Source of the DNA: an uncultured Lachnospiraceae bacterium
GTDB taxonomy: Bacteria; Bacillota; Clostridia; Lachnospirales; Lachnospiraceae
Assembly: GCA_934351255.1 (NCBI GenBank)
Contig: CAKRJH010000008.1
Location: 1 to 64,000, forward strand
Length of the DNA stretch: 64,000 nucleotides
Reading direction: 5' to 3'
Position 1 is the stretch's first letter. Each line of letters begins with the position of its first letter. The notes beneath the pieces were generated by a model. It worked only from the letters and a program-made list of their open reading frames with translations. It was not told where the DNA came from and searched no databases. Made by a program: the position numbers and the translations under genes. This document shows positions 8,245-17,535 of this stretch, in pieces.

Positions 8245-9273
8245 TTAAATCAGTGTAACACCCTTTTCGCCGGAAATCACTTCACCGACAACATAAGCCT
8301 TCTGGCCGGATGCATTTACTGCAGCAACTGTCTTGTCCACATCTGCAGGATTGACAGCGAGCAGCATACCGATACCCATGTTATATGTATTGTACATCAT
8401 CTCTCTGGCAATGTCGCCATCCTTGGCAAGCATTCCGAAGATTGGTGGGATTGGATAAGAATCTGCCTTGATCTGTGCGCGTACACCCTCCGGAAGCATA
8501 CGCGGAATGTTCTCATAAAAACCACCGCCGGTGATGTGGCTGCAGCCCTTGATCGTTACGCCGGCTTCCTTGACTGCCTTGAGAGCTTTGACATAGATCA
8601 CGGTTGGAGTCAGAAGTGTCTCACCGAGAGTCGCGCCACCCAGACACTCATAGGATTTCTCAAGGGCTTCGCGCTTGATATTGAATACTTTACGAACGAG
8701 GGAATATCCATTGCTGTGTACTCCGGAGGAGGCGATTCCGACCAGAACGTCTCCACTGGTGATCGTCTTTCCGGTGATCATGTCAGCCTTGTCGACAATA
8801 CCTACAGCAAATCCGGCAAGATCGTACTCATCGATCGGATAAAATCCAGGCATCTCGGCTGTCTCACCACCGATCAGGGCAGCCTCTGACTGACGGCATC
8901 CCTCTGCAACACCGCTGACGATCTTGGCGATCTTCTCCGGCTCGTTCTTGCCACAGGCAATATAATCTAAGAAGAATAATGGCTCACCGCCTGCGCAGGC
9001 GATATCATTGACGCACATGGCCACACAGTCGATTCCGATGGAATCATGCTTGTCCATTTCAAAAGCCAGTTTTAACTTGGTGCCTACTCCATCGGTTCCG
9101 GAAACCAGAGTTGGTTCCTTCATGCCCATAAATTTCTGAAGAGAAAAGGCCCCGGAAAAACCACCAATATCAGTCAGCACTTCTTCTCTCATCGTACTGG
9201 CAACGTGTTCTTTCATCAGCTGAACTGCTTTGTAACCAGCCTCAATATCTACACCAGCGTTCTTGTAATCCAT
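8245..9273 (-). CDS. purM: Phosphoribosylformylglycinamidine cyclo-ligase (AIR synthetase)
   Basis: PurM closes the imidazole ring using ATP. The start at 9273 (MDYKNAGVDIEAGYKAV) is preceded by GGAGG at 7 bases; the longer frame from 9333 has no such support and would overlap the promoter leader. At 342 residues it matches the family. The motifs VSGTDGVGTKLKLA and LIGGETAEMPGFY are the ATP- and substrate-binding segments. It is the first gene of purM-purN-purD-glyA; purE, purC, purF and purH are not in the window, so the pathway is split in this genome. Confidence 0.96.
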   Translation of the reverse strand: MDYKNAGVDIEAGYKAVQLMKEHVASTMREEVLTDIGGFSGAFSLQKFMGMKEPTLVSGTDGVGTKLKLAFEMDKHDSIGIDCVAMCVNDIACAGGEPLFFLDYIACGKNEPEKIAKIVSGVAEGCRQSEAALIGGETAEMPGFYPIDEYDLAGFAVGIVDKADMITGKTITSGDVLVGIASSGVHSNGYSLVRKVFNIKREALEKSYECLGGATLGETLLTPTVIYVKALKAVKEAGVTIKGCSHITGGGFYENIPRMLPEGVRAQIKADSYPIPPIFGMLAKDGDIAREMMYNTYNMGIGMLLAVNPADVDKTVAAVNASGQKAYVVGEVISGEKGVTLI

Positions 9274-9342
9274 GTTTATCCTCCATTCTGCAAATCGCAT
9301 ATTGATATGTTTTGTGGAAACACTGACCCACAAATTGTCTCT

Positions 9343-9371
9343 ATTGTAGCATAAAGGTTTGTTTTTGTCAT
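9343..9371 (-). promoter_or_regulatory. Promoter of the purM operon
   Basis: On the minus strand ATGACA (9366-9371) and TACAAT (9343-9348) are 17 bases apart, with a TG one base before the -10 box, making it an extended -10. The -35 box overlaps the stop codon of the upstream kinase gene. No purine riboswitch-like fold is apparent in the roughly 65-base leader. Confidence 0.65.
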
Positions 9372-10597
9372 GATAATTCTGCCCACGGGAATAACAATAT
9401 CAGATGTACACTGGTTCCTTCACCTGGTTTACTGGTGATTTTGATGGTTCCATTCATCATTTTGACCATGCTTTTAGCGATGGTCATACCCAGACCGGTT
9501 CCCATCTGATCTTCCACATAGGTATCCTCTGCCCTGGAAAACGGCTCAAAGATCTGATCCAGAAATTCCTCATTCATGCCGATTCCATTGTCGGTCACTT
9601 CGATATCGTACAGCGAGGAATCCCGGGTATTGCCGGATGTCTCTGTAATGCTGATGGAGATCCGTCCGCCATTCGGGGTATATTTGATCGCATTGCCGAG
9701 GATATTAACGATGACCTGTTTGAGCTTGCGCTGTTCTCCCTCCACATAGTCATGCCACAATCTGGAAATGTCCAATTCAACATGGTGCTGGCGGTATCTG
9801 GCCTGCTGGCTGACCATCTCCATGCTTTCGTCCAGAACCTGGCTTAGATAGAACGGACGTGTGTCGGCGGAACTGGTGTCTGTCTCCATATACTGCAGTT
9901 CCTGTGTCTCATTGAGAAGCTCCATCAGATGATTGCTGGCATGCCCTGCCATATCCAGAAATGTCAGCACCTTCTCTTGATTTTCAATAAAATTCTGAGC
10001 AAGTTCCAGTGCGCCGTTTACGGTATTGATCGTATCCCGGAGATCGTGGTTGATCCGGCGCATAAAGGTCCGTCTCATGGTATCTGCTTTTGTGGCCTGT
10101 TCACAGGCTGTACGTATCATCTGATCCTTGGTGTGTTCCTGCTCAAGGCGCCGCCGCTGCTCTTCCATCCGGTGGTTCTCTTCATCAATCATTTTCTGGA
10201 TACTCCGGATTGTCATAGTCGCCTCCGTCACCTGTCCGTCCTGTCGGGAATACGGTATGATATTGATCAGACACCATTCGATATGGCCGTTTCGTAAGGT
10301 TCTCTGATACCTGCGATTCAGGCTGTCTGTCTCTGCAAGACCTTCGCGGATGTGACGGATGCTTAAAAATTCCCGAATCTGGTCCAGATCCTCTCCAAGG
10401 ATCCGGTTCAGTTTGATGTGGGTCTGTATCTCCTGTGAATATACACCGTTCGGATACTCTCCATGTCCATTGCCAAGAATTTCATAATATCTGTCATTTT
10501 TCAGATCGATATGATAGACTTCGCAGTAATCCACCAGAATAGTCCTCAGTGTGTTTATGTACATCTCGTACATTTCAAAATTTGCACTCTCTGACAT
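9368..10597 (-). CDS. Soluble hybrid-less sensor histidine kinase with PAS-like N-terminus
   Basis: The 409-residue protein lacks any membrane segment. Residues about 15-135 look like a PAS-type sensor, followed by a charged coiled coil (about 136-165), a HisKA dimerisation domain and a HATPase_c domain (about 280-405) with N-box NILGNAIKYTPNGG, VTDNGIGM and GTGLGMTIAKSMV. The phosphoacceptor is likely His184 in RRINHDLRDTIN; the usual Thr-Pro after the H-box is Asp-Thr, a variant of the HDIRTPMN type. No receiver domain or adjacent unpaired response regulator exists, so the partner is unknown. It is the last gene of the comEA-comEC run. Confidence 0.85.
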   Translation of the reverse strand: MSESANFEMYEMYINTLRTILVDYCEVYHIDLKNDRYYEILGNGHGEYPNGVYSQEIQTHIKLNRILGEDLDQIREFLSIRHIREGLAETDSLNRRYQRTLRNGHIEWCLINIIPYSRQDGQVTEATMTIRSIQKMIDEENHRMEEQRRRLEQEHTKDQMIRTACEQATKADTMRRTFMRRINHDLRDTINTVNGALELAQNFIENQEKVLTFLDMAGHASNHLMELLNETQELQYMETDTSSADTRPFYLSQVLDESMEMVSQQARYRQHHVELDISRLWHDYVEGEQRKLKQVIVNILGNAIKYTPNGGRISISITETSGNTRDSSLYDIEVTDNGIGMNEEFLDQIFEPFSRAEDTYVEDQMGTGLGMTIAKSMVKMMNGTIKITSKPGEGTSVHLILLFPWAELS

Positions 10598-10636
10598 GTT
10601 TTATTCCTCATTTGCCATCAAAAGTTATCAAAAACA

Positions 10637-13024
10637 TCATACTACCAATATCTCCCGTAATCCACCATCTATTTTCGACACGTTTCGACAATTTGAGGAA
10701 GTATCTTCAAAAAATTGAAAAAATCTCACATGGTGATGGTCTTCCTGAAGCCATACGGCACCACTTTGATCGGTGCGAAAGATCCTGCTTCCTATCTTCT
10801 CCAGGTTGTCCAGTGTCTGCCTGTGAGGATGTCCGTACCGATTCTTTTTTCCGCAGGAGATCAGCGCTACATCCGGACAGTATATGTTCAGAAATTCCGG
10901 ATCGGAACTGTTTCTGGAACCGTGGTGAGCCACCTTGAGTACGCGGAGTCTGTCATCGGAGGGAAGATCCTTCAGATAGCCTGTCACCGCTTCCTCTCCC
11001 TCTCCTTCGACATCTCCGGTCAGAAGCAGATGCATCGCTTCCGTCTGCAGATGCAGAACCATGGATGCTTCATTGGACGATGTATAGGATTCTCCCACAG
11101 AAGGTGTGATACAGCGGATGGAAAAGTTTTCTTCCTGATAGCTGTCCCCTGCCTGCCAGAACAGTACGTCCACGCCATGCTCTCCGGCAAGCCTAAGAAG
11201 ATCCTGATATGCCTCCTGCTCACTTCCACAGGCCGGCATCACAAGCTTACGAACCGTGAAACCATATCTGCCACTGCTTTGCAGCAATTCCTGTACTCCA
11301 TTGATATGATCCTCGTCCGGATGGGATACAAAAAGATAATCGACTCTTGCGATACCATGATATAGAAGATATGCCATTGTCCGGTTCGTTCCGACCTGTT
11401 TTTCTGAAGAGGAACCGCTGTCCATGAGAAAGATTTTGTCCTGCGGACTGCGAAAGAACAAACCATCCCCCTGGCCTACATCCAGCATGGCAAAAGTAAA
11501 TGAGCCGTCTGACGCACCACGCAGGGGACATAGCATGAGAATGAGACCACAAAGCCAGAAAAGCAGCCCCAGCCTCCTTACTGCGAGATGATTTCCCAAC
11601 TGTATCACGGCATATCCAATTGCTGATAACAGGGCCCATACCAATAATATCCAAAGATCCGGCTTTCCGGTGATCCACACATTTCCCGGAAGACGTTCCA
11701 TACACAGGCATCCGGAATGATACAGCCACAAAATGCCGTGAATGCATCGTCCGGGAAGATATGCGGCCGGCAACCACAGGATGCCGATCAGTCCGGTAAG
11801 AAACCCCAGAATGACCAGAACAGAGGCCAGCGGAAGAACCAGGAGATTGAGCAGGCTGGAATAAAGCGGGATCTCATAATAACAGGACAGAACAACAGGA
11901 AGCGTTCCCACCCATATCACGATACTGGACCAAAGAGTCTGACCAAGCATCTGACGAAGCCTCCAGACACCTCTCCGGAGAATAGGAAAATGGCTTCCAG
12001 CCAGTCTCTCCCTGTGCCGGATCTGCCGTCGTCTCTTAGCATCTCTGGCATCCTCCTCTGTTTTATATCGCAGTTTTCCGGCAAGCGGTGCCAGAAGATA
12101 CACTGCTCCCACCGCAGAATATGACAACAAAAATCCTGACTGATACATTGCCAGCGGATGTATCAGGAGAATCAGAAGACAACTGAGTGCCAGTGCGACC
12201 GGCAGATCATAAGATCTTCCGACGATCACGGCGAGATATACCAGAAACAGCATAATCACCGCTCTGCTTGTGGAAAAACTGAAGTCTGTCATATACCCAT
12301 AACAAAAAACAAACAACATGGAAATTGCCGCGCACCATGGCAAGGGCAGTCTGGCTCTGCGGCAGAGACCGAAACAGAACATGCCGAGCAGCCCCACATG
12401 AAGACCGCTGATGGCCAGAATATGTCCAATTCCATTCTTCTGATATTCCTCTTTCTGTTCCAGATCCAGAGATGACCGGTCTCCCAGTATCATTGCGGAC
12501 AGAATGCCGGCATCTTTGTCAGACAGCACCGTCTCATACACATGGTTCATGGCACTGCGGAGACGGTACAGTCCGGCTTTCACAGGATAGGTGTGCTGGC
12601 TTTGGATCTTTACCCGGGTGCCAAACATCGAGTAATAGATATCTTTTTGAGCGTAATAGGCTGCAAAGTCAAACTGCCCCGGGTTTGATGCCCGGCTGAC
12701 CGGCGAGATGTTTCCCGTTACTCCCACGCGGTTTCCCGGAGAAGGGACTTCGGTTCCTTCCCAATATACCGGCAGATAGCGAAGTTCCCTGTTCTCACCA
12801 TCCGACAGGTGTATTGTGACGTCTTTCAATACAATCAGCCAGTGTTCCTCCTCGCGGTCTCTCCTGGCGGTCTGGTATACGGTTCCTGTTACGGTTCTGC
12901 TGACGTTCTCGTCATATCCGGATAAAACAAAATACCGGGCAGAATATTCCTCGTAGAATATTGCCCGGTATATCAATATGATCAGGATATAAAACGCCAG
13001 GATCCATACTAATGGTCTCCTCAC
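10637..13024 (-). CDS. comEC: ComEC/Rec2 DNA-uptake channel protein
   Basis: ComEC forms the inner-membrane channel that carries single-stranded DNA into naturally competent cells. The 795-residue protein has N-terminal membrane helices and an OB-like segment (about 1-170), a Competence domain of many helices (about 180-490, with the signature GIGHILAISGLHVGLLG), and a C-terminal metallo-beta-lactamase-like domain (about 510-770) with MLDVGQGDG, SHPDEDHINGV and KVAHHGSRNS metal-site motifs. All parts are present and intact. The start is GTG, with a GGGGGAG site just upstream. Lachnospiraceae are not generally known to be transformable, so activity is uncertain. Confidence 0.93.
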   Translation of the reverse strand: MRRPLVWILAFYILIILIYRAIFYEEYSARYFVLSGYDENVSRTVTGTVYQTARRDREEEHWLIVLKDVTIHLSDGENRELRYLPVYWEGTEVPSPGNRVGVTGNISPVSRASNPGQFDFAAYYAQKDIYYSMFGTRVKIQSQHTYPVKAGLYRLRSAMNHVYETVLSDKDAGILSAMILGDRSSLDLEQKEEYQKNGIGHILAISGLHVGLLGMFCFGLCRRARLPLPWCAAISMLFVFCYGYMTDFSFSTSRAVIMLFLVYLAVIVGRSYDLPVALALSCLLILLIHPLAMYQSGFLLSYSAVGAVYLLAPLAGKLRYKTEEDARDAKRRRQIRHRERLAGSHFPILRRGVWRLRQMLGQTLWSSIVIWVGTLPVVLSCYYEIPLYSSLLNLLVLPLASVLVILGFLTGLIGILWLPAAYLPGRCIHGILWLYHSGCLCMERLPGNVWITGKPDLWILLVWALLSAIGYAVIQLGNHLAVRRLGLLFWLCGLILMLCPLRGASDGSFTFAMLDVGQGDGLFFRSPQDKIFLMDSGSSSEKQVGTNRTMAYLLYHGIARVDYLFVSHPDEDHINGVQELLQSSGRYGFTVRKLVMPACGSEQEAYQDLLRLAGEHGVDVLFWQAGDSYQEENFSIRCITPSVGESYTSSNEASMVLHLQTEAMHLLLTGDVEGEGEEAVTGYLKDLPSDDRLRVLKVAHHGSRNSSDPEFLNIYCPDVALISCGKKNRYGHPHRQTLDNLEKIGSRIFRTDQSGAVWLQEDHHHVRFFQFFEDTSSNCRNVSKIDGGLREILVV

Positions 13025-13055
13025 GCGACTCCCCCTTTGTGATAATAAAAGAATG

Positions 13056-14012
13056 TTACTGGATCACCAGATTCAAGTTTCTCTGGAACAAAACCGATAA
13101 GTTCAGAGAATCTCCATATTCCGTCACCTGGGATCCGTCAATGCTGAATTGGACTTTGTTGATGTTTGGAAGTTCTGTCAGTGTGTTGACGACCGAATAG
13201 ATCGTGACTTCCGGTGAAATGTCTGAGTTTTTCTCGAGAAATTCGGAAGAAAAATCAACATAACAGACAGAATCCTTGACCGTCACGGTATTTAAGACGG
13301 TTCCCTGCGGAATGGTGTCTTTGATGGAAGAATCAATTCCATCCACAGCCTGTGTACCGCGGATCAGCTGCTGTATCGCCAATTCCTCCATCGGGATCGA
13401 CGCGTCATAGGTGACATCCACAGGAACCTGGATCAGCTTGTTTCCGCTCATGTCTGCAAAATACAGGATCAGATTTGCGGACTTGGTATAACTGCTCTCT
13501 CCACCGGTATTGTCGATAAACATATCTGCTGTCATGAAACTGATGACTTCCCGGTTGGAATCCGCAAGCGGCTGTCCTGCCACATAAAACTGCACGGCAT
13601 CAACTCCATCAATCTGGCAGAGCGTCTTGACGATCGCTGCCCGTCGAAGAATCTCTGAGGCACCGGTCAGATTGCCGTAAGCAGCATTAAAATACAAACT
13701 GAGCTGCCCTCCTTCTCCCAGAACAAAATCTTCGACTTTAACATCATCCGGGATGGCTTTTTTCATGGAAACTTCTTTTGGTTCTTTGCGAAGCTGGCTC
13801 AGATATTCCTGGATCTTGCGGCTGGTATCTGTCTGTTTAGCCTTGTATTTCTGATAGGTAACCTTGGTCTCTGAGGTATCTACCGAAAAGATATAATCTC
13901 CCGTATATTCCGTCTCCTGCTTCTTTTTGCAGCCGCCCAGGACCACGCACAGACTCAGAAACAAAAGGAGTGATACCATCTGTTTGATTTTCGGGTTCCA
14001 TTGATTTCTCAC
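13056..14012 (-). CDS. GerMN-domain lipoprotein
   Basis: The 318-residue product starts at GTG (AAAGGA 11 bases upstream). It has a signal peptide ending in LGGC, making Cys28 the lipidation site, and so sits on the outer face of the membrane. Two GerMN-type modules are visible, about residues 75-170 and 185-305, each ending in the pattern of a catalytically silent sporulation/germination domain. GerMN proteins such as GerM act in spore-envelope assembly. Here the gene directly follows a sensor kinase (27 bases), an arrangement like the lipoprotein partners of some two-component systems, so it may modulate that kinase. That role is inference. Confidence 0.85.
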   Translation of the reverse strand: MRNQWNPKIKQMVSLLLFLSLCVVLGGCKKKQETEYTGDYIFSVDTSETKVTYQKYKAKQTDTSRKIQEYLSQLRKEPKEVSMKKAIPDDVKVEDFVLGEGGQLSLYFNAAYGNLTGASEILRRAAIVKTLCQIDGVDAVQFYVAGQPLADSNREVISFMTADMFIDNTGGESSYTKSANLILYFADMSGNKLIQVPVDVTYDASIPMEELAIQQLIRGTQAVDGIDSSIKDTIPQGTVLNTVTVKDSVCYVDFSSEFLEKNSDISPEVTIYSVVNTLTELPNINKVQFSIDGSQVTEYGDSLNLSVLFQRNLNLVIQ

Positions 14013-14039
14013 GACGTTTGCATTCCTTTCTATGTGTGT

Positions 14040-15479
14040 TTATTCCTGTGCAATGTAATGAAGCGGAATACGGATCGTAAAAGTTGTCCCCTCTTTCTCC
14101 TTACTGTACAGTTTGATCGAACCGCGGTGCAGCAGGATTGCACTTCGTGTCAGCGACAGACCGAGACCGGTTCCTCCTGTCTCGCGGGATCTCGCCTTAT
14201 CCACACGGTAAAAACGTTCAAATACGTTATCCTGTTCGTCCTCCGGAATGCCGACACCGGTATCCTGTACCGTCACATAAAAGAATTTATGATCTGCATT
14301 CAAGGTGATTTTTACCCAGCCGTCATCATAATTGTACTTAATGGAGTTCTCGATCAGATTGTTGAGCGCGATGGACATCTTTACCTCATCTACATCTGCC
14401 ATGACCGGACGGATACTCTCATAGATCAGTTCAATGTTGCGGGTCGCTGCGATTGGACGCAGACGCTTGATGATCTGTTCAAGCAGATCGTTAATACTGA
14501 CATTTGAAATATTGACCTGTGCAGAATTGCGGTCCATCTTGACCATGTTGAGAAGGTCATTGATAATACCTGTCATTCGGTCGATCTCATGGGTAATGTC
14601 CACCAGAAATTCCCGGTACATCTCCTCAGGCATGCCCTCCATGGAAAGCAATGAATCCGAAAGCACCTTCATGGATGCCAGTGGGGTCTTTAACTCATGA
14701 GAAACGTTGGATACAAAGGCTTGGCGGGATGTCTCGGTATTTTGGATGACATCGATCATCTGATTGAAAGAATCCGAGATGCTGACGACTTCCGAGAAGC
14801 CGCGCATATCGATCTTTTCATCCATATTGCCCTTGGAAATATCGTGAATGGAATCGGTCACCTGACGCAGTGGTTTGGCAATCAGGAACGAATACAGGAT
14901 CGCAAATACCAGAATAAGCACTGTGAGCACCAGCAGTATAATGCTGGATTTCTGCCGGATATTAGTCGTGATCACCTGCTGGGAACGAGTGGAAAAACTC
15001 ATGACGAGCACGCCATCCACCTCCTGCGAGGATGTATTGACAATCGGCAGTGTAAGCTGGACATATTCTCCCAGTTCATTGACATATTTGCTGCTGATAT
15101 TGCTCAGACACCGGATAGCTTCCGAAGAAATGATGGTCTTGCCGTTTTCCTGATTGTAGGTATCCAGCACCACACGAAGATCCCGGTTTACCAGAAGGAT
15201 ACGGCCCTGATACATCTCTGCCACTCCATTGATTTCCTTTTCGACTTCAGAGGATTGCTGGTCTGTCAGATACCCTGAGGATATTACCATATTGGAAAGC
15301 ATCGTTCCGTATGACTGCAGATTGTCGATCCTCTGGGATATCAGATTGGAGGAGTAGGCATTGGAGATGACATGAAAGAACAGATAAGTAGGCACAAGAC
15401 CAATCACGATCAATACACATAAGACCTGTACCCGCATGCTGCGCAGAAAGTACCATATATTCTCTAATGTATGCTTCAA
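14040..15479 (-). CDS. HAMP-domain membrane sensor histidine kinase
   Basis: The 479-residue kinase has two membrane helices (about 15-37 and 178-202), an extracellular sensor of about 140 residues between them, a HAMP linker (about 203-255), HisKA with His261 in VSNVSHELKTPLASM, and HATPase_c with NLIENSIKYN, VQDTGVGIP and GTGLGLSLTRSAI. This is the WalK/ResE/PhoR architecture. The start is TTG, supported by GGAGG 9 bases upstream; no ATG lies before the first helix. It pairs with the OmpR-type regulator encoded 24 bases upstream and is followed by the GerMN lipoprotein gene. Confidence 0.93.
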   Translation of the reverse strand: MKHTLENIWYFLRSMRVQVLCVLIVIGLVPTYLFFHVISNAYSSNLISQRIDNLQSYGTMLSNMVISSGYLTDQQSSEVEKEINGVAEMYQGRILLVNRDLRVVLDTYNQENGKTIISSEAIRCLSNISSKYVNELGEYVQLTLPIVNTSSQEVDGVLVMSFSTRSQQVITTNIRQKSSIILLVLTVLILVFAILYSFLIAKPLRQVTDSIHDISKGNMDEKIDMRGFSEVVSISDSFNQMIDVIQNTETSRQAFVSNVSHELKTPLASMKVLSDSLLSMEGMPEEMYREFLVDITHEIDRMTGIINDLLNMVKMDRNSAQVNISNVSINDLLEQIIKRLRPIAATRNIELIYESIRPVMADVDEVKMSIALNNLIENSIKYNYDDGWVKITLNADHKFFYVTVQDTGVGIPEDEQDNVFERFYRVDKARSRETGGTGLGLSLTRSAILLHRGSIKLYSKEKEGTTFTIRIPLHYIAQE

Positions 15480-15503
15480 TGCTATGCCCCTCCGAATGTA
15501 ATA

Positions 15504-16193
15504 TTACTTTTGAAAGAAATATCCCACGCCCCATTTGGTGTGGATGTATCTTGGATCGCTTGGATTGGGTTCGATCTTTTCTCTCAGACGACGGATGTGA
15601 ACGTCCACGGTCCGGTAGTCTCCCGGATAGGAAGATCCCCATACTGTGTTGAGAAGGCTCTCCCTGCTGTACACCTTGTTTGGATGAACCATCAGAAGCT
15701 CCAGTAAATCAAATTCCTTGGCTGTCAGATTGACCTCCTGATCATCGATATAAACTCTTCGGCTGTCACAGTCAAGTTTCAGTCCCCCGTAGGCGAGAAC
15801 CTTGGAGTTCTCCTCTCCGGTACGGCCTGACCGGCTGCGACGCATGATTGCCTTGATTCTTGCCTTGACCTCCAGGATATTGAAGGGCTTGGTGATATAA
15901 TCATCGGCACCATACTCGAGTCCCAGGATCTTGTCCATGTCATCGCCCTTGGCGGTAAGCATAATGATCGGCACATCCGAAAAATCACGAACCTGCTGAC
16001 AGACCTCAAAACCGGTCAACTGTGGCAACATGACATCAAGCAGTACGACATCGTACTGATTTGCCTTGATCAGATCCAGAGCCTCCTGTCCGTCATAGGC
16101 ACAATCTACCTCCATGCCATCCTGCTCCAGACTGAAGCGGATTCCTTTTACGATTAATTTCTCATCATCCACTACTAAAACTTTTCTTGCCAT
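15504..16193 (-). CDS. OmpR-family response regulator
   Basis: The 229-residue regulator has a receiver domain (1-120; acidic pair at residues 9-10, phosphoacceptor Asp53 in VVLLDVMLP, Lys in MLTAKGDD) and a winged-helix DNA-binding domain (about 135-228; ending in RRLREKIEPNP and GVGYFFQ). It should be phosphorylated by the HAMP kinase encoded next to it and control genes in the cytoplasm. The gene starts 18 bases after the comEA stop, with a usable purine-rich site in between. The regulon cannot be read from this window. Confidence 0.94.
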   Translation of the reverse strand: MARKVLVVDDEKLIVKGIRFSLEQDGMEVDCAYDGQEALDLIKANQYDVVLLDVMLPQLTGFEVCQQVRDFSDVPIIMLTAKGDDMDKILGLEYGADDYITKPFNILEVKARIKAIMRRSRSGRTGEENSKVLAYGGLKLDCDSRRVYIDDQEVNLTAKEFDLLELLMVHPNKVYSRESLLNTVWGSSYPGDYRTVDVHIRRLREKIEPNPSDPRYIHTKWGVGYFFQK

Positions 16194-16211
16194 GAACTGC
16201 CTCCCAAACGG

Positions 16212-16847
16212 TTACACCGTAATCTTATCTTTTATCTTCTGAAATATTCCGTCTTTGATGCCGGATATTTGCATAATGTCTTCTATCTGCCGAAAACTGC
16301 CATTGGTATCACGATAGTCGAGTATTGCCTGTGCTTTTGACTGACCCACACCCGGAAGAGTCATCAGTTCCGTCAGGGATGCCTGGTTCAGATTCACAAG
16401 AGCGGTCTGTGTCTGCAAAGCTGCAGTGCCGGATGAGGATGCCACCGTTTTCTGTCTACGGCGCCATTGCTTTTTTGTGTAGATCCGGATCTGTTCCCCG
16501 TCCTTCAGTTCTCTGGCCAGATTCTCGCAGTCGCGGCTGGCATGTCGTCGAAAGCCACCTGCCAGTTCGATCAGATCGTAGACCCGTTGTCCCGGTTCCA
16601 GATAATACAGCCCCTCCCTGCGGACCGCACCGCAGATGTATACCGCCACCCGTACCTGCGATGACTGCGAGGTCTCGGTCACTGGATCTGGATTTCCGGT
16701 CACAGCCGGAAGCGTCGAATTTCCTGAGGAGGAAACCCGGCCCGTGCTCCGTTGTGAAAAGACACCCAGATACGCACAGAAATACAGGCTGACAGCGATC
16801 ATAAGCACGCTGCACACCACTATCGTTATCTTTTTTTCTATGTTCAT
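16212..16847 (-). CDS. comEA: ComEA-family DNA-binding competence protein
   Basis: ComEA binds incoming double-stranded DNA at the outer face of the membrane. The 211-residue protein (start at 16847, GGGAGG 5 bases upstream) has an N-terminal membrane anchor (about 6-28), a serine-rich linker, an SLBB-type domain (about 65-125; VYICGAVRREGLYYL) and a C-terminal double helix-hairpin-helix module (about 150-211; VNLNQASLTELMTLPGVG). All domains are intact. A longer frame from 16940 would begin within the promoter region and is rejected. It is the first gene of a run that also contains comEC, with a two-component system between. Confidence 0.92.
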   Translation of the reverse strand: MNIEKKITIVVCSVLMIAVSLYFCAYLGVFSQRSTGRVSSSGNSTLPAVTGNPDPVTETSQSSQVRVAVYICGAVRREGLYYLEPGQRVYDLIELAGGFRRHASRDCENLARELKDGEQIRIYTKKQWRRRQKTVASSSGTAALQTQTALVNLNQASLTELMTLPGVGQSKAQAILDYRDTNGSFRQIEDIMQISGIKDGIFQKIKDKITV

Positions 16848-16896
16848 GCATACCTCCCGTCCGAGGGCATACACAACATCTACCTCAATCCATTTC

Positions 16897-16925
16897 ATTC
16901 TAGCGAATTCGTCCAAGAAATACAA
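16897..16925 (-). promoter_or_regulatory. Promoter of the comEA operon
   Basis: TTGTAT (16920-16925) and TAGAAT (16897-16902) are 17 bases apart on the minus strand. The predicted transcript starts near 16890, inside the long comEA frame, which supports the start codon at 16847. Confidence 0.55.
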
Positions 16926-16997
16926 GGGATATCCAGACAAATGTCATGAAATATTTCTTAAAATTCGTTAATGGAATACCTTTTGAGATCCGCTATC

Positions 16998-17429
16998 TCA
17001 ATTTCGTTTGAAAAGCCAGAAGCCGGCAACCATCAGGAGTACAGCCCAGAACTTTTCCCACTGAAACGATTGTTTTTCCACGCCAAATGCACCGAAGAGC
17101 TCGATGACATAGGCACTGACAAGCTGTGCACAGACGATTAGCATGACCGCCTTGGCCGGACCAAGGCTGCTCATCCCCACGATCACGGTAAAGGTGATAA
17201 AAGCACCAAGAATTCCTCCGGTAAGCAGATACTTCGGCTCCACGCTCAGCAGATCCGCCACTCCAGCCTTTCGACCGGTGATATACCAGGCAGCCATACA
17301 GACTACAAATGCAGTAATCTGTACAAATGCTGCGGACATCCACACGCTGGTCTGCTTGGTCACCTCCGAGTTAAATACCCCCTGAACGCTCATCAAGATA
17401 CCTGACACGATTGAAATCAACCAACCCAT
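16998..17429 (-). CDS. Small DMT-type transporter (DUF606/YdcZ family)
   Basis: The 143-residue protein is almost wholly hydrophobic, with five membrane segments (near 1-25, 31-51, 64-88, 92-113 and 122-140) and the typical N-terminus MGWLISIVSGILMSVQGVFN. This is half the size of an EamA transporter, so such proteins probably act as dimers. The substrate is unknown. GGAGG sits 10 bases before the ATG at 17429; the longer frame up to 17555 crosses a terminator and is not used. It stands alone between the arginine genes and comEA. Confidence 0.82.
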   Translation of the reverse strand: MGWLISIVSGILMSVQGVFNSEVTKQTSVWMSAAFVQITAFVVCMAAWYITGRKAGVADLLSVEPKYLLTGGILGAFITFTVIVGMSSLGPAKAVMLIVCAQLVSAYVIELFGAFGVEKQSFQWEKFWAVLLMVAGFWLFKRN

Positions 17430-17475
17430 AACTAACATTCCTCCATTTCCGTTCGGATGTTCAACAGAAGCTATA

Positions 17476-17510
17476 AAAAAAGACCCATTTATCGTATCTG
17501 GGTCTTTTTC
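17476..17510 (-). terminator. Bidirectional-looking terminator of the arg operon
   Basis: AAAAAGACCCA (17478-17488) pairs perfectly with TGGGTCTTTTT (17500-17510), with an 11-base loop. Both strands have a T run after the stem. It lies 25 bases beyond the argD stop. Confidence 0.85.
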
Positions 17511-17535
17511 TATAGTATATGCGCTGATTATTTTA

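Noticed and set aside
16983..17001. 7-bp hairpin at the DMT transporter stop codon
   Set aside because: TTGAGAT/ATCTCAA has no T run after it on the coding strand, so it is a poor terminator.
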